Origin: Gammaproteobacteria bacterium
Lineage (GTDB): Bacteria > Pseudomonadota > Gammaproteobacteria > DAOWEP01
DNA length: 7,255 nt
Assembly: GCA_030638455.1 (NCBI GenBank)
Contig: DAOWEP010000102.1
Span: forward strand, 1 to 7,255
Reading direction: 5' to 3'
The first letter of the stretch is position 1, and each line of letters starts with the position of its first letter. The notes under the pieces were generated by a model. The model ran no database searches, was not told the origin of the DNA, and worked only from the letters and a program-made list of their open reading frames with translations. The position numbers and the translations under genes are program-made. Shown here in pieces: positions 1 through 5,787 of this stretch.

Positions 1-1362
1 GGTATCAGTAGTACCCACCACGGTATCCAGAGAGTCTACCAAACGGAGGCCTTTTTCGACTTCACCGTTTGCATTTGGCATACAAGGGCTTGTAGGAGAA
101 CAATACGCTGCTGGCAGGAAGGTGTGCCTCTTGAAGTCATCACCAGCGATGAAATATTTTTCCTGGCTATCAACCAAGTCCGCTATTTCACCATCTTCCA
201 ATACTTTATCATCAACAGGAACCGCTTCCCACTCGAAGTCAACAATTTCTCCACCTGAAATTTCAAGCTTAAGTGCGCCGACATAGAGATCCTCACCCGC
301 CTCTACAATAATAGTTGCACCATTGCGCAGTCGTTTCTTCTCACCAGATGAAGGCCCATCGGATGAAACCATATCAACACGTTTATCATCGGCAATGATG
401 GCGCCTAAGGTTACTTCATGAGAGTGTGCAGACAAAATGACATCGACGTCTTTAAATTCACGACCAATTTGAACATTTTGTGGCAAACCAAGCTCTGACT
501 GGATGATGATAATCTCCGCACCATCTTCCGACTTAGCCTGATCAATAAGGCCTTGCAGCTCTTCTGTACCTTGCGTAAACGAGAAAGTACGGCTAAAGAC
601 CGGTGCCTGTTGTGGAACGATAGCGGCGGTAAGACCGATAACCGCAATATTAACGCCATCACGGGTAAAGACTTTGTAAGGTGCTAGCGGACGTTTGCCG
701 AAGAACCCGGCTACGCGCGGATAAGGGCCACCATTGTATAAGTTGGCTGCCAGGGTCGGGAAATTAGCGACCGTTACACCTGGTACGCCATCAGCACTTG
801 TCATTGCTACCATGTTACCCGCAATAGGTGGGCATAGTGCTTTTGCAGGGAAGGTTGAAGCAGCCCATAGTGCCGGATTTTGCAACTCCGGATGCGCCTT
901 ACACACATTGGTGAAACGTGCGCGGAAAACCGCAGGCCCATAACCAAATTCCCAGTTACCTGGTGTATAGGCATCCAGACCCATCGCATTCCAGGCCGGC
1001 ATCATTGCATCACCCATGGTGAACATTACTTCTGCACTACCATGAATACTGTCACCGACGCCTAGTACAAGATTATTTTCATTGTTACCACGCAGCTCAT
1101 TAATAACGGTAGCGACCTTGGCGAGTCCACCACCCTGGGTCACGGCGTACTCATCACCATCTGCGGTTTCAATGATGCCTGCATGAGGCACCATGTTTCC
1201 ATGAAGATCGGAAACCTGAATAATCATTACTTCACTATCCGCTAATACTGGCGCAGTGGCCCCTACCAGCAGACCGAACAAGCCGACAGACAAGCTTGTT
1301 TTTATATGGGCAGATAGCTTATTTTCATCTGCCCTCTTAAATAATCGTTTAAAATTAGACAT
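1..1362 (-). CDS. Exported SoxB-related metallophosphoesterase / 5'-nucleotidase family protein (C-terminus beyond window)
   Basis: The 454 codons present carry the signatures of the UshA/SoxB metallophosphoesterase superfamily, whose members hydrolyse nucleotides or, in SoxB, release sulfate from a carrier-bound sulfur chain. A signal peptide is likely (hydrophobic residues about 22-40, cleavage after PVLA, residue 41), so the product should be periplasmic. Metal-site motifs appear in order: SDLHGN (D52, H54), GVGDSIHGS (D104), PGNWEFGYG (N136) and LSAHSHE (H313, H315). The catalytic His of the usual GNHE motif is Trp137, which recalls the GHWEF of SoxB. The usual metal-binding His before the last motif is replaced in IQSELG (S289/E290). 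The last residues in the window look like the start of the C-terminal 5'-nucleotidase domain. The start codon has AGGAG 7 nt upstream. The gene is divergent from the ECF sigma operon and has an ECF-type promoter of its own. I am sure of the superfamily but not of the substrate; it need not be true SoxB. Confidence 0.88.
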   Translation of the reverse strand, partial: MSNFKRLFKRADENKLSAHIKTSLSVGLFGLLVGATAPVLADSEVMIIQVSDLHGNMVPHAGIIETADGDEYAVTQGGGLAKVATVINELRGNNENNLVLGVGDSIHGSAEVMFTMGDAMMPAWNAMGLDAYTPGNWEFGYGPAVFRARFTNVCKAHPELQNPALWAASTFPAKALCPPIAGNMVAMTSADGVPGVTVANFPTLAANLYNGGPYPRVAGFFGKRPLAPYKVFTRDGVNIAVIGLTAAIVPQQAPVFSRTFSFTQGTEELQGLIDQAKSEDGAEIIIIQSELGLPQNVQIGREFKDVDVILSAHSHEVTLGAIIADDKRVDMVSSDGPSSGEKKRLRNGATIIVEAGEDLYVGALKLEISGGEIVDFEWEAVPVDDKVLEDGEIADLVDSQEKYFIAGDDFKRHTFLPAAYCSPTSPCMPNANGEVEKGLRLVDSLDTVVGTTDT

Positions 1363-1369
1363 TTACCTA

Positions 1370-1374
1370 CTCCT
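1370..1374 (-). promoter_or_regulatory. Ribosome binding site of the SoxB-like gene
   Basis: AGGAG on the minus strand lies 7 nt before the ATG at 1362. This fixes the start of the exported phosphoesterase upstream of its signal peptide. Confidence 0.75.
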
Positions 1375-1426
1375 CTCTCACTTTTTATTTTCTGGGCACA
1401 TGAACCCGGGATACAACTACATAATG

Positions 1427-1455
1427 GTAGACGGAGCTAATCCCCTTTTTATTCC
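1427..1455 (-). promoter_or_regulatory. ECF-type promoter driving the SoxB-like gene
   Basis: On the minus strand a -35 element GGAATAA (1455-1449) is followed after 16 nt by GTCTAC (1432-1427). This resembles the RpoE-type consensus, GGAACTT, about 16 nt, then GTCTAA. Transcription would begin near 1420 and give a leader of roughly 60 nt before the ATG at 1362. The same -35 and spacing occur on the opposite strand in front of the sigma gene. That is the main reason to believe both sites. Confidence 0.65.
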
Positions 1456-1495
1456 GAGATTATCAACAATAATCTATATTAATGGACTCTAATAT

Positions 1496-1524
1496 GGAAT
1501 AAATTAGTCAGGTACTGCGTCTAA
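1496..1524 (+). promoter_or_regulatory. ECF-type promoter of the sigma/anti-sigma operon (likely autoregulatory)
   Basis: The -35 element GGAATAA (1496-1502), a spacer of exactly 16 nt and the -10 element GTCTAA (1519-1524) match the RpoE-type architecture. The -10 is identical to the E. coli RpoE form. Transcription would begin near 1531, about 74 nt before the sigma start codon. It matches the minus-strand site at 1427-1455 in -35 sequence and spacing and in five of six -10 bases, which suggests that the sigma factor encoded here recognises both. Confidence 0.7.
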
Positions 1525-1604
1525 GATACAGGAACTTGATGAATCAAAAGACATTCCCATGATATTATCAGTGCTAATGACCCGCACAATAAAATATTGA
1601 GAAT

Positions 1605-2177
1605 ATGCGTCTTTTCATCAACAAGATTCTTTGCACTGATAGCAGCCTGAAGGAGGCTTTGCAGCAGCAGCGTATGAGGCTGTATAAACTTGCCTTTTCC
1701 TGGAGCCACAATGCATCACTTTCTGATGATCTGGTTCAGGAAACCATGGCAAAGGCATTAAAAAATATACGGCAACTCCGCAACCCGGATGCAATGAATC
1801 CCTGGCTGAATGGAATCCTTGCAAATTGCTGGAAGGACCACTTTAGACAACATCGTGAATTTGAAGATATTGATGAACAGATACTTTATGAACAAGACTC
1901 GCCTGAACATCAATATGAAAGGCAACATATATGCAAAACAATACGCACGTCACTAACGACATTGCCTGTAGGGCAACGACAGGTGATCACACTGGTAGAT
2001 CTGGAAGGTTCCAGCTATTCAGAAGTTGCAGAGATCTTGCAAATACCGATTGGTACAGTAATGAGCCGTTTATGCAGAGCAAGAAAAGCACTTGCTGAAA
2101 AACTAATTGATATAAAACCTGAAATGCACACAAATATTCATTCCATAGACAAAGTAAGATTAGATAAGACAAAATGA
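1605..2177 (+). CDS. ECF (group 4) RNA polymerase sigma factor
   Basis: This 190-residue protein has the two-domain layout of ECF sigma factors. Region 2 spans about residues 15-85, with LYKLAFSW, the DDLVQETMAKAL motif (41-52) that contacts core polymerase and the -10, and NPWLNGILANCWKDHFR. After an acidic linker (about 86-105), region 4 spans about 115-168, with LPVGQRQVITLVDLEGSSYSE and the recognition helix in IPIGTVMSRLCRARKAL. It should direct RNA polymerase to a small regulon. The ATG at 1605 has only a weak ribosome site (TTGAGA). An in-frame ATG at 1674 would cut into region 2, so the longer form is preferred. The stop codon overlaps the start of the anti-sigma gene (ATGA), which suggests coupled translation. 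Two promoter-like sites in the upstream divergent region suggest autoregulation and control of the SoxB-like gene. The ECF subgroup cannot be assigned by eye. Confidence 0.94.
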   Translation: MRLFINKILCTDSSLKEALQQQRMRLYKLAFSWSHNASLSDDLVQETMAKALKNIRQLRNPDAMNPWLNGILANCWKDHFRQHREFEDIDEQILYEQDSPEHQYERQHICKTIRTSLTTLPVGQRQVITLVDLEGSSYSEVAEILQIPIGTVMSRLCRARKALAEKLIDIKPEMHTNIHSIDKVRLDKTK

Positions 2178-2899
2178 AAGTTAGCGAACATTATTCGGAC
2201 GAAATCCTGAACGCCTATATTGATGGGGAATTAAACAACCAGGATAGGGCGTCTCTACTGGAAGAGCTGCAAAAAAACAGGGAACTGGGACTGCGTGTCT
2301 GCAAGTTACAAAAAACACAGGACATGGTGCAGCTTGCCTATGAAGATATCAATATTCCGGAGCAATATACACAGCAACAAACAACCGGGTCTAGAAATAG
2401 TCTCCGAATGGGTATCGCTGCCAGCATCCTGTTACTAATTGGCATAAGCAGCGGATGGATTGCACATACTCAACTTACACCTGAAAACAGTTTGCTCCAG
2501 ATGGCGCAAACTACAACATCAGGCCAAAGCGCTCCCTCAAAGATTATGCTGCACGTGACCACTGAAGACCCTGTCAAACTAGCTGCTGTCCTGGAAGAAA
2601 CGGAAAACCTGTTACAAAGTCCGGAAAGTTCCGCAGGCAATCTAAAAGTTGAGGTACTGGCTAACGGCAAGGGGTTAAATCTGTTACGTGCAGATAACAG
2701 CCAATTTTCCCAAAGGGTTCAGGCATTACAGGAACGCTACGACAATCTTGCATTCATAGCATGTAAAAAGACCATGGATAAAATAGAAAAAAGAACGGGG
2801 GCCAAGTTTACGTTATTGCCAAATACGAGCACAGTACCTACCGCACTTGGTAAAGTGATCAAGCGCAAGCAACAAGGCTGGACCTATATTAAGATATAA
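2174..2899 (+). CDS. Membrane anti-sigma factor with a C-terminal DsrE-like domain
   Basis: Three parts are visible in 241 residues. Residues 1-60 form a helical anti-sigma-like domain (SDEILNAYIDGELNNQDR, then LLEELQKNRELGLRVCKLQK) without the HxxxCxxC zinc motif. One membrane segment covers about 79-97, preceded by Arg residues, placing the C-terminus outside the cytoplasm. Residues about 122-241 resemble the DsrE/F-like family (COG1416 type): KIMLHVTTEDP, then LEETENLL, KVEVLANGKGLNLL, RVQALQ, NLAFIACKKTM and a closing QQGWTYIKI. Cys197 in FIACKKT sits where this family has a conserved Cys. DsrE relatives carry or relay sulfur, so the domain may sense sulfur compounds or thiol state; that function is inferred. 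The 4-bp overlap with the sigma gene and the weak ribosome site fit a co-translated sigma/anti-sigma pair. The anti-sigma role rests on context, topology and the N-terminal pattern. The DsrE assignment is from remembered family motifs. Confidence 0.84.
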   Translation: MKVSEHYSDEILNAYIDGELNNQDRASLLEELQKNRELGLRVCKLQKTQDMVQLAYEDINIPEQYTQQQTTGSRNSLRMGIAASILLLIGISSGWIAHTQLTPENSLLQMAQTTTSGQSAPSKIMLHVTTEDPVKLAAVLEETENLLQSPESSAGNLKVEVLANGKGLNLLRADNSQFSQRVQALQERYDNLAFIACKKTMDKIEKRTGAKFTLLPNTSTVPTALGKVIKRKQQGWTYIKI

Positions 2900-3016
2900 G
2901 GGATCTCCTTTATTACTCCAGATAAAATAAATCTTACCTTCTCTTTTATAATCACCAATTTCCCCACAAACCCTTATACTTACCACATGTAATGGGTTAT
3001 TTTGTGAAGGGCGCCC

Positions 3017-3029
3017 GGGTAGTCTACCC
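3017..3029. repeat. Perfect short inverted repeat between anti-sigma gene and hemJ
   Basis: GGGTAG, a single T and CTACCC form a perfect 6-1-6 palindrome in the 195-bp gap between the anti-sigma gene and hemJ. It is flanked by GC-rich sequence (GGGCGCCC just upstream, GCCCGGC just downstream). No T-run follows on either strand, so it is not a typical intrinsic terminator. It could be an operator or an RNA hairpin in the hemJ leader. Apart from this, 2900-3094 shows no recognisable element. Confidence 0.4.
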
Positions 3030-3094
3030 AATGCCCGGCAAATCATGATACCTTAGTACCTTCATTTTCCTTTTATTGGCGGCTTACAGCGAAC

Positions 3095-3523
3095 ATGCTC
3101 TGGGTAAAGGCATTTCATATTATCTTCATGGTTACCTGGTTTGCCGGGTTATTTTATCTGCCACGGCTGTTTGTGTATCACGCCATGGCTAAAGACCCTA
3201 TTAGTAACGAGCGTTTCAAGATAATGGAACGTAAGTTGTATTACGGCATTATGATGCCGGGAGCGGTAATTACTGCCACGCTTGGTATTACCCTGATCTA
3301 CATTAATAGCTGGGCCGTGTACGCAAATGCTGGATGGATGCACGCAAAACTGACCTTGATCGTTATCCTGATCGGATATCATCTTTATTGTGGAAAATTA
3401 CTAAAGGCATTCAAGGAAGACCGAAACCGGCATAGCCATGTATTTTACAGGTGGTTTAATGAATTTCCGGTACTCCTTCTGATCTCAATTATCATTCTGG
3501 TCATCATTAAACCATCGTTATAA
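3095..3523 (+). CDS. hemJ: HemJ protoporphyrinogen IX oxidase, integral membrane
   Basis: HemJ oxidises protoporphyrinogen IX to protoporphyrin IX, the penultimate step of haem synthesis, in bacteria lacking HemG or HemY. The 142 residues match the family in length and in the opening WVKAFHIIFMVTWFAGLFYL followed by PRLFVYHA. They also show a RKLYYGIMMPG segment, WMHAKL (81-86), YHLYCGK (95-101) and a RWFNEFPVLLL close. Four membrane helices are expected near 4-24, 51-71, 85-103 and 123-141. Conserved polar residues include His8 and Lys85, equivalents of residues tied to haem binding and activity in studied HemJ proteins. The start fits the family N-terminus although no good Shine-Dalgarno is visible. 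It lies upstream of yggX, which has its own promoter-like site, so the two may be separately transcribed. Confidence 0.93.
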   Translation: MLWVKAFHIIFMVTWFAGLFYLPRLFVYHAMAKDPISNERFKIMERKLYYGIMMPGAVITATLGITLIYINSWAVYANAGWMHAKLTLIVILIGYHLYCGKLLKAFKEDRNRHSHVFYRWFNEFPVLLLISIIILVIIKPSL

Positions 3524-3531
3524 AATCATGG

Positions 3532-3560
3532 TTATCAAACCATAGAGGTAATGCTAAAAT
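3532..3560 (+). promoter_or_regulatory. Sigma-70-type promoter candidate for yggX
   Basis: TTATCA (3532-3537) and TAAAAT (3555-3560) are separated by an optimal 17 nt, starting 8 nt after the hemJ stop. The -10 matches the consensus at five of six positions and the -35 at four of six. Transcription would begin about 25 nt upstream of the yggX start codon. Confidence 0.5.
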
Positions 3561-3592
3561 AGCTGAACCAGGCACTACTGAGGAACCCTTCA

Positions 3593-3874
3593 ATGGCAAG
3601 AATAATTCAATGTGTAGTATTAAAAATAGAGGCCGAGGGTCTGGAAAGCGCTCCACACCCGGGCGAACTGGGGCAGCGTATTTATGAGAATGTCTCAGCA
3701 GAAGGTTGGAACAAATGGCTCCAGCACCTGACTATGGTAATCAACGAAAATGGCCTGAATACAGCCGACCCTCGTAGCATTGAGCAGATCGAACAACATA
3801 TGCTTGGATTTCTGTTTGATGAAGGAGAACTGAGTGGTGCCGCAGGCTTTCAGCCTCCAGGCGCAAAAAAATGA
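3593..3874 (+). CDS. yggX: YggX-family iron-trafficking / oxidative damage protection protein
   Basis: YggX is a small cytoplasmic protein that protects iron-sulfur enzymes from oxidants and has been linked to Fe(II) handling. This 93-residue product has the usual family length. Its signature runs from an N-terminal MARIIQCVVLK (conserved Cys7) through EAEGLE, PGELGQRIYENVSAEGWNKW, LTMVINENGLN and IEQHMLGFLFDEGE. The ATG has GAGGA (3580-3584) 8 nt upstream. It follows hemJ by 69 bp and is convergent with the small minus-strand gene ending at 3906. The pairing with haem synthesis and, further along, an Fe-S carrier and a Fur box fits an iron-centred neighbourhood. Confidence 0.96.
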   Translation: MARIIQCVVLKIEAEGLESAPHPGELGQRIYENVSAEGWNKWLQHLTMVINENGLNTADPRSIEQIEQHMLGFLFDEGELSGAAGFQPPGAKK

Positions 3875-3905
3875 GAAGAAAGCTTTTTGAGCAAACGTTC
3901 TTTAG

Positions 3906-4358
3906 TTAGATACTAACTTCTGCGTTACTCAAAGAGAGTGCGCTTTCTCCTTGATTGTCTTCCTGATGGTTCTCCAGCGCGATAGCGCGATCAAATCCAA
4001 ATGCACCCTTCCATTGCCCCCTCCTGAAATCAATCTTCAACCAGTCTGGTACAAAATTCTTTATATCCACTGCCAGTGGGAAATCTTCAGATACCGCGCC
4101 ATTATCGATATCACTCAACCTGCAGGTTTTAACATAACGAACCGTTCTAAAGCATACCTTTAGATTGTCTGCCACCTCTACCGTATCCGCAGATACAGAC
4201 TCTTCTTCCTTGAACCAAACCCGCTTGGCGATCATGCAACCAAATATCAGATTAATATCTGCCAGCAGTGGCTGCTTAAGTGATTCCAGTGCGCGCACGG
4301 CAGAACTGCTCAATTGCACGTTCATCGGGCTGTCATACAAATGGATTATTGATTTCAT
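3906..4358 (-). CDS. Uncharacterised small protein, probably conserved
   Basis: I do not recognise a named family for this 150-residue protein. No signal peptide or membrane helix is apparent, so it is probably cytoplasmic. It seems to open with a beta/alpha segment (VQLSSSAVRALESL, then PLLADINLIFGCMIAKRVWF) and later has the aromatic/basic stretch NFVPDWLKIDFRRGQWKGAFGF (written here in two parts: NFVPDWLKIDF, 101-111; RRGQWKGAFGF, 112-122). Cys41, Cys69 and Cys79 are present without an obvious metal motif. The C-terminal 25 residues are polar and low in complexity. Coding is supported by a strong AGGAGG (4374-4369) 10 nt before the ATG, and by its fit between the flanking genes, with only 31 bp to yggX. 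It lies downstream of the ATP-grasp gene on the same strand, 119 bp away, so it may be read through from it or from its own promoter. Confidence 0.75.
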   Translation of the reverse strand: MKSIIHLYDSPMNVQLSSSAVRALESLKQPLLADINLIFGCMIAKRVWFKEEESVSADTVEVADNLKVCFRTVRYVKTCRLSDIDNGAVSEDFPLAVDIKNFVPDWLKIDFRRGQWKGAFGFDRAIALENHQEDNQGESALSLSNAEVSI

Positions 4359-4424
4359 TACTTCTCTCCCTCCTGATCTCGACTATCACTGAATTCTCTA
4401 ATCAGCCCAACGCATAGAATCTAC

Positions 4425-4433
4425 AATATAGCA
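4425..4433 (-). promoter_or_regulatory. Possible extended -10 promoter for the uncharacterised minus-strand gene
   Basis: On the minus strand TGCTATATT forms an extended -10 (TGn plus TATATT) about 67 nt before the start codon at 4358. No convincing -35 is seen 17 nt upstream, so this is a tentative call based on the extended -10 alone. Confidence 0.3.
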
Positions 4434-4477
4434 TTTCACCCTTATGAGCACACACAAATAATACCTCAAGTAATATG

Positions 4478-5785
4478 CTATTGTTTTTGAACATTTAATA
4501 CAGGGGCCGTAACAATCTTCAAACAGCTATGCGCCTTGCGTAACGCCTTTTCAACCTTGCCAGGGGTTGGTGCACTGGCAAAGATAAAACCAAGATAACT
4601 TGACCCTTCCGGCAAGGGAACCAACTCATAACCCTCACGAACACCGAACTCTATATCCTCAATAAAGGGGACATCCAGCGCCTGCATCAAACCTTCTACA
4701 CGGCGCAAGATACCGGCCCGCGGAATTGGTATCATCAGTACCCCCGCAGCCCCCTGCTCATTCCGAACGGGCAACGGGTTCCCGACCGCATGCAGCAACA
4801 CCATTTCTTCCAGAGAGCGACCGGTTCCAAACTCTATTAATTTTGCACATTGCCCGCCAATCGTCCGTGCTGCCACCTCCATAATCCATGGTGATTCATC
4901 TTTTAGACGCACCTCTGCGTGAACCGGGCCTTCCACCAAACCATATGCACGACAAGCATCAGATACACATTGAATGATCCTGTCCTGCAATCGGAGCTCC
5001 AGTCGTGAGGGTGTAATATAATAAGTTTCTTCAAAGTAAGGCCCCTCCAATGGGTCGGGTTTGTCGAATAATGCCAATACCTGCAACTGCCCATTTTTCA
5101 ACAACCCCTCTACCGCAAATTCGAGGCCACTAATAAATTCTTCTACCAACACATAATCACGTTCTTCTTCGGGCAACTGCTGTTCTTTAGATAAAATTAT
5201 AGAGATCCTTTCACATGCTTTACTAAACTGCTGGCTATTGTTCGCACGAATTACGCCCCTGCTGCCCGATAACGACACAGGTTTCACCACGCAGGGATAT
5301 TGAATGTTTTCTGCTTGCTGTATATGTTGGGCCAACTGGATACGCACATGTTCTGGTACAGGTACGTCAGCGGTTTTCAGTTGGGCACGCGCAAGATCCT
5401 TACGACGTGATAACAAGGCTGCTTCAGGAGGATTATGTGCAAGACCCAGTGATTCTCCTATTTGTGATGCGAGTAATACCGTTAAATCATCGGTACCGAC
5501 AACACCAGAGACCGGATACTCTTGAATGGCCTCCTTGATCTGCTGCAAGGCCAGCTCCATATCCTGAAAATCTACATGCACACCTGCAGCGACTTCACTT
5601 ACCAGTGAATACTGCCCTTGAGAAACTACCAGCACATCCAGCTTTAGTTGTTGAGCTGCCTCGATATACGGCGCTATTCGATAACTATTATGAGGGGCGA
5701 TTAAAAGAATACGCGGATGTGAAACGATCCGCACTATTGCGCAAGAAGTTGAGTCATAAAGATATGAGCCATTATCCTGGCTCAA
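4478..5785 (-). CDS. ATP-grasp ligase, L-amino-acid-ligase-like
   Basis: ATP-grasp enzymes join a carboxylate to an amine or thiol through an acyl-phosphate. In this 435-residue protein a pre-ATP-grasp fold lies at about 24-115 (PRILLIAPH, then GVVGTDDLTVLLA). The ATP-grasp core spans about 125-335, with VVKPVSLSGSRGV (Lys168 and a flexible lid), VEEFISGLEFAVEG (E215/E216), GPVHAEVRL and WIMEVAARTIGGQ with E303 and R307 as likely Mg-ATP ligands. The C-terminal 345-425 segment (GVLMIPIPRAGILRRVEG, then SSYLGFIFA) resembles the C-terminal domain of L-amino acid ligases. The substrate is unknown. The start is unusual: no in-frame ATG is usable and a TTG lies 2 nt after the Fe-S carrier stop, with GGAGG 12 nt upstream inside that gene. 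A GTG at residue 18 is the alternative and would still leave the core intact. Near-contact with the upstream gene implies one transcript and coupled translation. Confidence 0.88.
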   Translation of the reverse strand: MSQDNGSYLYDSTSCAIVRIVSHPRILLIAPHNSYRIAPYIEAAQQLKLDVLVVSQGQYSLVSEVAAGVHVDFQDMELALQQIKEAIQEYPVSGVVGTDDLTVLLASQIGESLGLAHNPPEAALLSRRKDLARAQLKTADVPVPEHVRIQLAQHIQQAENIQYPCVVKPVSLSGSRGVIRANNSQQFSKACERISIILSKEQQLPEEERDYVLVEEFISGLEFAVEGLLKNGQLQVLALFDKPDPLEGPYFEETYYITPSRLELRLQDRIIQCVSDACRAYGLVEGPVHAEVRLKDESPWIMEVAARTIGGQCAKLIEFGTGRSLEEMVLLHAVGNPLPVRNEQGAAGVLMIPIPRAGILRRVEGLMQALDVPFIEDIEFGVREGYELVPLPEGSSYLGFIFASAPTPGKVEKALRKAHSCLKIVTAPVLNVQKQ

Positions 5786-5787
5786 TA

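Noticed and set aside
734..1065. Short plus- and minus-strand open frames inside the SoxB-like gene
   Set aside because: All are out of frame with the clearly conserved metallophosphoesterase motifs and have no ribosome site or recognisable sequence.
1256..1492. Plus-strand open frame crossing the SoxB-like start into the divergent promoter region
   Set aside because: It overlaps the signal peptide coding region and the ECF promoter on the opposite strand and has no family resemblance.
1531..1556. GGAACTT at 1531-1537 as the RpoE-type -35 of the sigma gene
   Set aside because: The hexamer is the textbook -35, but no GTCTAA-like element lies 15-17 nt downstream. The GGAATAA/GTCTAA pair just upstream fits both boxes and the spacing.
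1651..1676. AGGAGG at 1651 with ATG at 1674 as the true sigma factor start
   Set aside because: The spacing of 17 nt is too long and the shorter protein would lose the first part of region 2.
3875..3905. Bidirectional terminator between yggX and the convergent small gene
   Set aside because: AAAGCTTT and short A/T runs are present, but no stem of useful length with a following T-run could be drawn.
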